A stretch of DNA of 64,000 nucleotides. Source: Kamptonema formosum PCC 6407. Its GTDB lineage: Bacteria > Cyanobacteriota > Cyanobacteriia > Cyanobacteriales > Microcoleaceae. The position numbers and the translations under genes are program-made. The DNA lies in NCBI RefSeq assembly GCF_000332155.1, contig NZ_KB235903.1:1456747-1520746 (forward strand), written 5' to 3'. The notes under the pieces are model-generated. The model was given only the letters and a program-made list of their open reading frames with translations, ran no database searches and had not been told where the DNA came from. Shown here one piece after another: positions 27,293 through 35,742 of the stretch (position 1 is its first letter; each line of letters opens with the position of its first letter).

Positions 27293-28249
27293 ATGAGTTC
27301 AAAGGTCTGCATTGTAACAACTGTCAAAGACCCCGGAAATATTCTTGAATCTTTTATTCGCTACCATTTGAAAATAGGAATAGCCCACATATTTATCTTT
27401 TTTGATAACCCAGAAGATGAGTCAATAAAAATTGCTCAAAGATTCTCTAATATTAGTGCAATTCCTTGCGATGAAAGCTTGAAATTTCAGCAAAAGGGAA
27501 ATACTCTTTACAACAATATGGCTCAGCACGTCACTAGCGAAGTGATGGCTAGACAGATTTTAAATGCTGAAACTGCCATCAAATTAGCCTGGGAAATGCA
27601 GATGGATTGGATTATCCATATTGACTGCGATGAACTCTTTTACACCCAAGAGTCAATCTCCGATCATTTTGATTTTATTCCCTACAGTATAGGTCAAGTT
27701 CTCTATCGAAATTTTGAAGGTGTGCCAGAGAAATTGGCAATAGATGATTACTTTAAAGAGGTGACGCTGTTTAAAAAACATGGGCATTTAATGCCTTATC
27801 CTTTACCTGATGACTACAATAAGTTTTTTAGGAGAGAAGAGTATTTTATTGGCTATGGAAATGGTAAGGCGGCGGCGCGAGTTTTGCCCGGTGTTTTGCC
27901 AAGTGGAGTTCACGAATTTACTACAGTTGAAAAGCATCCAGAAACGGCTCAGTGTACGAGTTGTCCGCTGATACTTCATTATATCAGTTGCGGATTTGGA
28001 TTTTATTATCGCAAGTATCAGCAGTTAGGTAATTTTTCAGATTATTGGTTTGGCGAGACTAAAATTCCTGTTACGTTTCATACTAAGTCTAGAGATATTT
28101 TCTGTTCTGGTGACATTGATAAACTAGCAGATTTTTATCGCGAACAGGTTGTATTTGAAAATCAGGAGGAGACTGATTATTTAATTGAGAAAGGCATTCT
28201 TGCTCGAATTTGGAAACCTGCATCGCTGCTTTCTCCTCTAATAATTTAG
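27293..28249 (+). CDS. Glycosyltransferase family 92-like protein
   Basis: 318 residues from the ATG at 27293 (MSSKVCIVTTVKDPGNILES); an earlier in-frame start would extend into the MITE. The N-terminal GT-A fold resembles GT2/GT92: HLKIGIAHIFIFFDNPEDES and the metal-binding acidic triad WIIHIDCDELFY at about 117-128. No membrane segment is seen. Proteins of this kind transfer a sugar to a cell-surface glycan; donor and acceptor are unknown. It stands alone, with no polysaccharide cluster nearby. Confidence 0.8.
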   Translation: MSSKVCIVTTVKDPGNILESFIRYHLKIGIAHIFIFFDNPEDESIKIAQRFSNISAIPCDESLKFQQKGNTLYNNMAQHVTSEVMARQILNAETAIKLAWEMQMDWIIHIDCDELFYTQESISDHFDFIPYSIGQVLYRNFEGVPEKLAIDDYFKEVTLFKKHGHLMPYPLPDDYNKFFRREEYFIGYGNGKAAARVLPGVLPSGVHEFTTVEKHPETAQCTSCPLILHYISCGFGFYYRKYQQLGNFSDYWFGETKIPVTFHTKSRDIFCSGDIDKLADFYREQVVFENQEETDYLIEKGILARIWKPASLLSPLII

Positions 28250-28487
28250 AATTGTTAGTTGTTTGTTCTTGGTTGTTGGTTGTTAGTTGGTTGTCATTGC
28301 GAGCGTAGCGAAGCAATCGCAATAGATTGAGGAAGCAATCGCAATAGATTGATATTGCCTTGAGGTTACTAAAGGCAGAACTTATGAATTGTAACTTTGT
28401 GGCAAGGTTTTGGGATTGCTTCACTGCGTTCGCAATGACAACTAACAACTAACAACTAACAACTAACAACTAACAACTAACAAATTA
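28250..28487. repeat. Heptamer arrays and GCGAAGCAATCGC repeats
   Basis: Holds TTGTTAG/TTGTTGG units (28252-28292), two tandem copies of GAAGCAATCGCAATAGATTG (28310-28352), an inverted partner GGGATTGCTTCACTGCG (28410-28426), and six CAACTAA units (28441-28484). No gene. The tandem piece is the same dispersed motif seen at 6357 and 1450. Confidence 0.8.
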
Positions 28488-28958
28488 CTACATTTTGCTA
28501 ATAATTCGCAGGACGATTTCTACTCCCGTGACTGCTTGCCAAGCAAATAGTCCTAAAAGAATGACATTGAGAGTAATATGACTGTATCTTGCCCAATCAT
28601 TTCCTTTCTGCATATAGGGAGATAAGGCGGCAGATGTGGCAATTATTCCTGTCATACCTAAGCCTGCTAAGAGGTGTGCGCCAACAAATAGTTTGCCGTT
28701 GTTGATGTAGGTGACACCCATGCCAATGAGGGTATTGATTACCATTATGGCTAGAAGTATAGAGCCGATTTGGTAGTGTTTGATGTTAAACTTACCTTTA
28801 ATCAGCTCTTTTTTGACTTCGCCTTCGCTTGCTCTGGTACGCCGGATTTGGATGCCGAGGTAAAGGGCGTAAAATGCGATCGCAAACAATACCCACATTA
28901 AAGCAGGGTGGATGAATTGGCTCCAAATTTTAACCGATTCAGGAATTACAAGATTCAT
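28488..28958 (-). CDS. DUF4079 membrane protein
   Basis: 156 residues from the ATG at 28958 (MNLVIPESVKIWSQFIHPALMW split); a further ATG at 29000 is in frame but not in the conserved part. Four hydrophobic segments: about 15-33, 66-86, 93-113, 128-148. His residues in FIHPALMW, VGAHLLAG and YSHITLN could bind haem, as in cytochrome-b561-like folds. The family is cyanobacterial and plant plastid. Function unknown. Divergent from the ankyrin gene at 29054. Confidence 0.8.
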   Translation of the reverse strand: MNLVIPESVKIWSQFIHPALMWVLFAIAFYALYLGIQIRRTRASEGEVKKELIKGKFNIKHYQIGSILLAIMVINTLIGMGVTYINNGKLFVGAHLLAGLGMTGIIATSAALSPYMQKGNDWARYSHITLNVILLGLFAWQAVTGVEIVLRIISKM

Positions 28959-29053
28959 AGCGTTCTCAGGATGGGCAAAAAACTTTATAAAACTTAGCAT
29001 ACCATTTAGACAGTCTCATGTGATGGTACAAACAGATGGGATGAGGCGGAATT

Positions 29054-30538
29054 ATGGGGTCTACCAAACACGACGGTTTACTAATCCAGGCAGCTAAAAG
29101 CGGCAACATCATTAATGCACAAGCCTTACTCGCTAAGGGTGTCAGTGCCAATGCCCAGGATCGAGATGGTACTACGGCTTTGATGTTTGCAGCGCAGAAA
29201 GGGTATACGGAAATTGTGCGACTTCTACTTGATAAAGGTGCTGATGTCAACTTTGCCAGAAGACAATTTGGCATCACTGCTTTGATGTTGGCGGCGGCTC
29301 ACAAACAGGTTGATGCTGTGCGGCTGTTGATAAGTAGGGGGGCGGATGTCAATGCCCAAAATGATGATGGCAGCACTGCATTGATGGCGGCATCTTTGAA
29401 GGGGGATATCTCTATTGTGCAACTTCTACTGGATGCGGGGGCTGATGTCAATGTTGAAGATAAAGATGGAGATACTGCTTTAAAAATAGCAGTTTTACAA
29501 GGTGAAAAGACTGTTGTAAAAGCTTTACTAGATGCTAAAGCTAATGTTGATAATTCTACCGTATTATTAGCAGGCAGTCAAGGTCATGCTGAAATTATCG
29601 GAATTTTGCTTAATTATGGATTAGATGCAAATTTCAAAAATCGGGAGGGGAAAACACCTTTAATTTTAGGTGCTAAATCTGGGAGTTTAGCAATTGTAGA
29701 AGTATTATTGGCGGGTGGTGCTGATGTTAATTTTCAGGATCGAGATGGTGAAACTGCTTTAACTTTGGCTGCTGATTTCGGTCATGTTGATGTGGTAAAA
29801 GCTTTGCTGAATGCACGCGCGGAGGTAAATGCTAAAAATGGGGATGGTGGTACGGCTTTGATGGCAGCGGCGGCGGGAGGAAATGTGGAGATTGCAACTC
29901 TTTTACTTGATGCTGGTGCCGATATTAATGCTAAAGATAACGATGATGAAACTGCTTTAAATTTTGCTGTTGTCGAAGGTAATACCGAGGTAGTAGAATT
30001 GCTTTTGAACCGAGGCGCTAATTTCCAAGTAAGAAATAAGCTAGGTGATACGCCTTTGCTAGTGGCAACTTTTCACGGTTACACTTCAATTGTAGCAGCT
30101 TTGCTGCGAAAGGTTGAACCGCAGAATAGTTCCTATTTCTTAAATGCAAAAAACTTTGAGGAAACAGCTTTAACTTTGGCAGCATTTCACGGGCACGCGG
30201 AAGTAGTAAAACTTTTGGTGAACGCTGGTGCTGATGTTAATGTAGTTGCTGACAAAGGTAAGACAGGTTTAATGAAAGCAGCAGATCGCGGCAATATTTC
30301 TATGGTACAACTGTTACTAGAAAATGGTGCTAATGTCAATTTAAAAGATGATGCAGATGCCACAGCTTTAATGTGGGCCGCCCATCGGGGTTATGCCGAT
30401 ATTGTACAAATTTTACTTGAAGCAGGAGCGGATTTAAACCAGAAAAATAAGGGCGGTTATACCGCTTTAATGCTAGCGGAATATAACAATTACGCGGATG
30501 CAGTAAAACTGCTGAAAAAGACAGGCGCTGGCGAGTAA
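29054..30538 (+). CDS. Ankyrin-repeat protein
   Basis: 494 residues made almost entirely of about 14 ankyrin repeats, each near 33 residues with the TALMxAAxxGxxxIVxLLLxxGADVN consensus. Repeats are regular from residue 8 to the C-terminus except near 165-185 (DNSTVLLAGSQGHAEII), which lacks part of the helix pair, and near 350-360 where an insertion (LLRKVEPQNSSYF) occurs. No enzymatic domain, signal or membrane segment. It is a protein-binding scaffold; partner unknown. Start ATG at 29054. Confidence 0.93.
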   Translation: MGSTKHDGLLIQAAKSGNIINAQALLAKGVSANAQDRDGTTALMFAAQKGYTEIVRLLLDKGADVNFARRQFGITALMLAAAHKQVDAVRLLISRGADVNAQNDDGSTALMAASLKGDISIVQLLLDAGADVNVEDKDGDTALKIAVLQGEKTVVKALLDAKANVDNSTVLLAGSQGHAEIIGILLNYGLDANFKNREGKTPLILGAKSGSLAIVEVLLAGGADVNFQDRDGETALTLAADFGHVDVVKALLNARAEVNAKNGDGGTALMAAAAGGNVEIATLLLDAGADINAKDNDDETALNFAVVEGNTEVVELLLNRGANFQVRNKLGDTPLLVATFHGYTSIVAALLRKVEPQNSSYFLNAKNFEETALTLAAFHGHAEVVKLLVNAGADVNVVADKGKTGLMKAADRGNISMVQLLLENGANVNLKDDADATALMWAAHRGYADIVQILLEAGADLNQKNKGGYTALMLAEYNNYADAVKLLKKTGAGE

Positions 30539-30544
30539 ACTTTA

Positions 30545-30640
30545 ACAGGACTTACGCAAAATCATAGTGGGGCCGCCTTCTAGGTGTTAAAGAAACGGCC
30601 TATAAGGCGGCGTTACTGCACAAGTGTCCGTAAGTTCTGT
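30545..30640. repeat. MITE-like element with CAGGACTTACGCA ends
   Basis: Ends ACAGGACTTACGCA (30545-30558) and GTCCGTAAGTTCTGT (30626-30640) are imperfect inverted repeats. Inside is a GCCGCCTTCTAG...CTATAAGGCGGCG palindrome of the same family as 42478-42529. Placed between the convergent ankyrin and oxygenase genes. Confidence 0.75.
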
Positions 30641-30659
30641 ATTCGATCGATTTTAAATT

Positions 30660-31580
30660 TTAACTAGCTTGTCGTACCCAGCCATTGATGGTAAAGCGGC
30701 TGTCTGCAAAAGCTTTTGAAGGACAATTTACTTGCAATACTTCGTGCATATAGCGGCTGAGGAAGAAGACGATGCTGTTATTTCGGGGTTCTACAGTTCT
30801 GAAAGTATCGGCAGCAACGTAATAGTTATTTTCAACTTTGCTGTCGTAAAGCCGTAATTCACCGCCCGTAAAACCCTTGGGTTCTCGATTAAAATAGTAA
30901 ACGTAAGTGAAGAATCGGCTAGATGTGTCTGGAGAGCCGTTATCGTTGTGCATTTTGTAAAAGTTCGCGTTGTTGTGCATGGTTAGCTGAGATTCAATAT
31001 CGCCGATAGGAAATGAGGGAATATTTAATTTACGGAGGACATCTGGCAGAATTGCTTTAATGCGATTGACGATGAGTTCTGAGAATTCAGGGAATGAATG
31101 GAGTACCATTGAACGACGGTAATCTTCAGCATTAGTTGATGTGCTGGTAGGAACAAATTCTGCTTCTTTATCGAGGACATATTGCAGTAGTTGTTTGTTT
31201 TCTGCGGCTGTCAAGAAGTTTTCAATTTGAGCATAGCGAGATGTTAGATCGTGAACGGTGGAAATAGGAGTGGGAGGGGGGGAGGGAATTTCTATAATAG
31301 GTTTGTGTTCCTGTTGTTGCTGCAAGTAAATCGGGGGTTCTGTGACTAAGCCAACTAACTGTTCGCTAGGAAAACATAGAGCGGAACGACCATCATCTAT
31401 GGGGATTTGGAATAAGGTGGAAAAAGCAGGTGTTTGCTGAGATTTAGCCATCAAAGCTTTGATGAGGCCGTGCAGTAAGGGTGCGTCAGATTTGAGATTG
31501 ACTGTACACTGATGTCCTCCGGTTAAGAGAATTTTGACTTTAACATCTTTGCTTTGAAGTTGCTGGGTTGTTGATACCAT
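30660..31580 (-). CDS. 2-oxoglutarate/Fe(II)-dependent oxygenase-like protein
   Basis: 306 residues. The C-terminal half (about 120-305) is a prolyl-4-hydroxylase-like fold: HxD iron ligands in KMHNDNGSPD (about 212-215), distal His in RYMHEVLQV (about 278) and a 2-oxoglutarate-binding Arg in SRFTINGWVR. FTGGELRLYDS is typical. The N-terminal 95 residues are a separate domain (ILLTGGHQCTVNLKSDAPLL) seen in cyanobacteria, followed by a Pro/Gln-rich linker. The substrate is unknown; protein or peptide hydroxylation is possible. Confidence 0.88.
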   Translation of the reverse strand: MVSTTQQLQSKDVKVKILLTGGHQCTVNLKSDAPLLHGLIKALMAKSQQTPAFSTLFQIPIDDGRSALCFPSEQLVGLVTEPPIYLQQQQEHKPIIEIPSPPPTPISTVHDLTSRYAQIENFLTAAENKQLLQYVLDKEAEFVPTSTSTNAEDYRRSMVLHSFPEFSELIVNRIKAILPDVLRKLNIPSFPIGDIESQLTMHNNANFYKMHNDNGSPDTSSRFFTYVYYFNREPKGFTGGELRLYDSKVENNYYVAADTFRTVEPRNNSIVFFLSRYMHEVLQVNCPSKAFADSRFTINGWVRQAS

Positions 31581-31582
31581 AA

Positions 31583-31712
31583 TAGTAAGGAAGAAGGAAG
31601 AAGGAAGAAGGAAGATGGAAGATGGAAGAAGGAAGAAGGAAGAAGGAAGAAATTACCAGCGAATTCTGTAGCAGTTAACGGTTAACAGTTAACTGTTAAC
31701 CGTTAACTGTTA
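31583..31712. repeat. GGAAGAA and GTTAACT heptamer arrays
   Basis: GGAAGAA units (31583-31652) are followed by alternating GTTAACG/GTTAACT units (31675-31712) in the gap between the oxygenase and purH genes. Confidence 0.8.
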
Positions 31713-31715
31713 ACA

Positions 31716-33269
31716 TTAATGCAAAAAGTGGCGAACGTCGGTGAAAACCATTACCAGTCCGAGTTCGTTGGCGGCGTTGATGGAATCTTGGTCGCGCATA
31801 CTACCTCCTGGTTGTGCGATCGCAACTATTCCAGCAGCAGCAGCAGTTCGCACTGAGTCGTCAAAGGGGAAGAAACCGTCACTGGCTAAAAATGCACCCT
31901 TGGCTTTCAAAGCGGCTTGTTCTAAGGCAATTTTAACCGATCCTACACGATTCATTTGTCCTGCACCAATACCTAATGTAGCGCGATCGCGCGTCACGAC
32001 AATAGCATTAGATTTAACGTGCTTGGCAACTTTCCACGCAAATAACAGTTCTTCTAACTGTTCCGGTGTGGGTTGCTTCTCAGTGACAACGCGCCATTGG
32101 CTAGCATCTTCTATGGCATTATCTGAGTCTTGTACGAGCAAACCACCTGCTATTACTTTAACAGTTTGGGGCGGCCCCTGAATCAAATCTGGTAAAATCA
32201 AAACCCGCACTTTTGACTTACCTTTGAGGATTTCTTGAGCTGCTGGTTCGCAAGCAGGCGCTACCACGCATTCTAAGAATGTTTGAGTTAATGCTTTAGC
32301 CGTAGCCGCATCAATGGGACGATTTAAAGCTACAATCCCGCCAAAAGCTGAAATTGAGTCAGCATCGAAAGCTTTTTGATAAGCTTCTGAGAGGCTATTG
32401 CCGATAGCAGCGCCGCAAGGATTGGTATGTTTAAGAATTGCCGCCGCTGGAGTATCAGGAAACTCTACAATTAACCTACGAGCTGCCTCTAAATCCACTA
32501 AATTATTGTAGCTTAATTCTTTGCCTTGAAGTATTGTACTGGTCGTCCAACCAGTAGGGTTTCCTCCGCTTTGATACCAAGCAGCCGCTTGATGGGGATT
32601 TTCGCCGTAGCGGAGCGATTGTAACTGGGTTCCAGCAATTGTAAACTGTTGTACGAGAGACGATCGATCGGCTTCTGGAGAGGATTGATTTGTGAGATAA
32701 GATGCGATCGCGCGATCGTAATTTGCAGTATGATTAAAGGCTGCAATTGCACATTTTTGCCGGAAATCTAAGGAAGCCTCTCCTCCGCGCTCCCGCAATT
32801 CTTGCAAATAAATAGGATACTGCTCTGGATTGCATAAAACGGTCAAATGAGGGTAATTTTTAGCTGAGGCTCGCAGCATCGCCGGCCCCCCAATATCAAT
32901 CTGCTCAATTGCCTCAGATAAAGTTACTTCTGACTTAGCAATTGTTTGCTCGAAAGGATACAGATTAACTACGACTAAATCAATGGGACGAATATTATTT
33001 TCAGTCAAATCTGCTAGATCCTGGGGGACATCTCGACGCGCTAAAATGCCGCCGTGAATGCGAGGATGTAGCGTTTTGACTCGTCCTCCCAAAATTTCTG
33101 GAGAACCCGTGTAGTCGGCAACTTTTGTGACTGGCAACCCAGCATCTTTTAGAGCTTTTGCTGTCCCGCCACTACTAATGATATCAAAGCCAAATTCTTC
33201 TACCAGAGTGCGAGCTAAGTCAATTAGCCCGGTTTTATCAGATGTACTCAGCAGTGCCAGACGCGTCAT
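31716..33269 (-). CDS. purH: Bifunctional AICAR formyltransferase / IMP cyclohydrolase
   Basis: 517 residues from the ATG at 33269 (MTRLALLSTSDKTGLIDLA); an earlier ATG at 33290 is in frame. The N-terminal IMP cyclohydrolase domain (1-200) has ISSGGTAKALKDAG and VKTLHPRIHGGILARRD. The C-terminal transformylase has QSLRYGENPHQAAAWY, catalytic KHTNPCGAA (Lys-His) at about 265 and the final DGFFPFDDSV. Last two steps of purine synthesis. Stands alone, transcribed minus. Confidence 0.97.
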   Translation of the reverse strand: MTRLALLSTSDKTGLIDLARTLVEEFGFDIISSGGTAKALKDAGLPVTKVADYTGSPEILGGRVKTLHPRIHGGILARRDVPQDLADLTENNIRPIDLVVVNLYPFEQTIAKSEVTLSEAIEQIDIGGPAMLRASAKNYPHLTVLCNPEQYPIYLQELRERGGEASLDFRQKCAIAAFNHTANYDRAIASYLTNQSSPEADRSSLVQQFTIAGTQLQSLRYGENPHQAAAWYQSGGNPTGWTTSTILQGKELSYNNLVDLEAARRLIVEFPDTPAAAILKHTNPCGAAIGNSLSEAYQKAFDADSISAFGGIVALNRPIDAATAKALTQTFLECVVAPACEPAAQEILKGKSKVRVLILPDLIQGPPQTVKVIAGGLLVQDSDNAIEDASQWRVVTEKQPTPEQLEELLFAWKVAKHVKSNAIVVTRDRATLGIGAGQMNRVGSVKIALEQAALKAKGAFLASDGFFPFDDSVRTAAAAGIVAIAQPGGSMRDQDSINAANELGLVMVFTDVRHFLH

Positions 33270-33637
33270 TGTTTCAAATCCCGATCGCAAAGATACAAGT
33301 TATATTTTAAGCAGAGATTGCCTTCATGAATGGCTAGCTGCATTATAGGTGCTGTGTTTCATAACACATATTTATAAAAAATATGTTTATGATAACTTGA
33401 ACTAGGACACTCACTTTCATTGAAATAGTATCACTAGCCTTAGCCTTACTTAAGTAAGCTACGAAAAGAATTTATTATTTGATACCCAAAATCAAGGTTT
33501 AATAAAAACTTAATCTTTCAGAAATAATTATATGCTAGTATAGGTGCTAATCTCCATTCTCCAAGTTAAAGGAAGCTAATCAGCTCATGATTTTTGGATC
33601 GTAAAAATTGTAATCGATTTTATTAGGAGTTTTTAAT
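33270..33637. other. AT-rich intergenic region
   Basis: Divergent promoter region of purH and the LOV kinase. Low in repeats and AT-rich; TTAGGAG at about 33623-33629 is a good ribosome binding site for the kinase. No gene or operator recognised. Confidence 0.4.
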
Positions 33638-35533
33638 ATGTTTGTTCCTGATAGCAACTCAGAAAGTAATGTTAGCAATATCAACGGTTTAAAGCAAGGG
33701 GCAGGTAAAAAGCTTAGTAATGAAGCAATTAGTGAAGAGTCGGTCGATACTTTCTGTAAGGATATCTCAGAAAGTCCCCTACCACTTTCTTATATTTCCC
33801 ATCAGCGCGAATTGCACCAGATGCAATTAGCAATCGAAAAGCTAAAGCGCGATCTGAAAGCTAGTGAAGCCCGCTTTCACAATGTAATTGCTAAAAATGC
33901 CGACAGCATCGTTATTGTTAACAAAAAAGGGATGGTATGTTTTGTCAACCCATCAGCCGAATATCTTTTCAACTGCAAGGATGAGGATCTGTTAGGGAAA
34001 GATTTTTTTGGTTCTTTGATAGTAGAAGGTTCTGCCTGCGATCTGGAGATGAATACAGATATTATTCATCAAGTTCGACAGAGAGATGCAGCAGGCATCC
34101 GGGTGGTACAAACAGAAGTAGAAGCGATCTGCAAGGACAAAGAAAATACAGTAGTAGAAATGCGGGTAGTGGAGACGGAATGGGAAGGAGAAATGGCTTA
34201 TTTGGCCACACTACGCAACATTACCGATCGCAAACGCACAGAGGAAATGCTGTGGCTTTACAGTCGTGCGATGGCAGCAGCTAGCACTGGAATTGTGATT
34301 GCCGACGCGACAACCCCCAACCTAGCTAATATTTATTGTAATCCTGCTTTTGCAAAAATGACTGGGTATTCACACGAGGAAATTATCGGGCATAACTGTA
34401 GATTATTGCAGGGAAATGATACCGATCCTGAAGCGATAAATCAAATCCGCGAGGCTTTACATAATCAGACTGAATGCACGGTGGTTTTAAAGAATTATCG
34501 CAAAGACGGGACAACTTTTTGGAATCAATTAGCGATTTCTCCGGTGCGCGATCGCAAGGGCAAATTAACTCATTTCATCGGCATACAGATGGATGTAACC
34601 AAACATAAAGAAGCAGAAGAAGCCTTGCAGATTTCCGAAGCACGTAGTAGAGAACAAGCGGCAAAATTAGAATTAGCTCTTAAGCAACTACAACAAACTC
34701 ATTCCCAACTCGTACAGAGTGAAAAAATGTCCAGTTTGGGATTGCTAGTTGCAGGAGTTGCTCACGAAATTAACAACCCGGTTAGCTTCATTAATGGCAA
34801 TCTCAATCACCTAGATAATTACACTCAAGAATTGCTGGATTTGGTCAAGCTTTATCAGCAGCACTATCCTCATCCTGTCGAGGAAATTCAAAAGCGAATG
34901 GAGGAAATAGAACTTGACTTTCTAATGGAAGATTTAACTCAAATACTATCTTCAATGAATGTAGGAGTTGACCGCATTTGCCAGATTGTTGCGTCGCTGC
35001 GGAATTTCTCGCGACACGACGAATCGGAGATCAAAGCTGTTAACCTTCACGAAGGAATTGACAGCACTTTACTAATTCTTAATCACCGTATGAAAGCTAC
35101 GGGAAGCACTCAGGCGATTCAGATTGTCAAAGAGTACGGAGACTTGCCTGCTGTGGAATGTTATGCAGCGCCGATTAATCAAGTATTTATGAATATTCTC
35201 GGCAATGCAATTGATGCTTTAGAGGATAGTAATAGAGGGCGCAGTCCCCAAGAAATTCGCGACAATCCTAGTAAGATTAAGATTAGCAGCTCTGTGGTAG
35301 ATGCGGATTATGTACAAATCAAAATTGGCGACAATGGGCCAGGGATGAAAGAAGAGGTAAAGCAACGGATATTTGACACTTTTTTTACGACCAAACCAGT
35401 AGGTAAAGGTACGGGAATGGGTTTGTCAATCAGCTATCAAATTGTTGCTGAAAGACATAGAGGCGAACTTAATTGTGTTTCCGAAATTGGTCAAGGTACG
35501 GAGTTTATTATTAAGCTTCCAATTTGGCATTAG
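33638..35533 (+). CDS. LOV-domain sensor histidine kinase
   Basis: 631 residues. A PAS domain (about 80-200) is followed by a PAS/PAC domain of LOV type (about 207-323), a coiled linker and a histidine kinase core. The LOV signature GHNCRLLQG at 251-259 places the flavin-adduct Cys at 254; flavin contacts Asn286, Asn296 (NYRKDGTTFWN) and Gln317 (FIGIQ) are all present. Phospho-accepting His376 is in VAGVAHEINNP; N-box Asn523 and G-boxes DNGPGM and GTGMGLSIS follow. Likely a soluble blue-light-responsive kinase. The partner response regulator is not adjacent. Start ATG at 33638 with AGGAG upstream. Confidence 0.92.
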   Translation: MFVPDSNSESNVSNINGLKQGAGKKLSNEAISEESVDTFCKDISESPLPLSYISHQRELHQMQLAIEKLKRDLKASEARFHNVIAKNADSIVIVNKKGMVCFVNPSAEYLFNCKDEDLLGKDFFGSLIVEGSACDLEMNTDIIHQVRQRDAAGIRVVQTEVEAICKDKENTVVEMRVVETEWEGEMAYLATLRNITDRKRTEEMLWLYSRAMAAASTGIVIADATTPNLANIYCNPAFAKMTGYSHEEIIGHNCRLLQGNDTDPEAINQIREALHNQTECTVVLKNYRKDGTTFWNQLAISPVRDRKGKLTHFIGIQMDVTKHKEAEEALQISEARSREQAAKLELALKQLQQTHSQLVQSEKMSSLGLLVAGVAHEINNPVSFINGNLNHLDNYTQELLDLVKLYQQHYPHPVEEIQKRMEEIELDFLMEDLTQILSSMNVGVDRICQIVASLRNFSRHDESEIKAVNLHEGIDSTLLILNHRMKATGSTQAIQIVKEYGDLPAVECYAAPINQVFMNILGNAIDALEDSNRGRSPQEIRDNPSKIKISSSVVDADYVQIKIGDNGPGMKEEVKQRIFDTFFTTKPVGKGTGMGLSISYQIVAERHRGELNCVSEIGQGTEFIIKLPIWH

Positions 35534-35613
35534 CGTAGACAATGACCTCTTTAATAATTAAAATTTACATTGCTAGAGGGTACAAATCAAATACAATGTC
35601 TACTTAAAGTCTG

Positions 35614-35718
35614 GCGAATAGAATTCGCGGCTACACAAACGAAGTCCGCCTACCCGGACTAATAAGAATTCAACCCGCGTAGGCGGGTTTTGTTTGTATA
35701 GACGCGGTTTCAACCGCC
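35614..35718. repeat. MITE-like palindromic element (copy 2)
   Basis: Same element as 27150-27251: ends GAATAGAATTCGCGGCTACAC and GTATAGACGCGGTTTCAACCG, interior hairpins GTCCGCCTACCCGGAC and AACCCGCGTAGGCGGGTT. The inner hairpins are in the opposite order to copy 1. Between convergent genes. Confidence 0.85.
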
Positions 35719-35742
35719 CAGTTTAAGCACCCCACCCCACGA

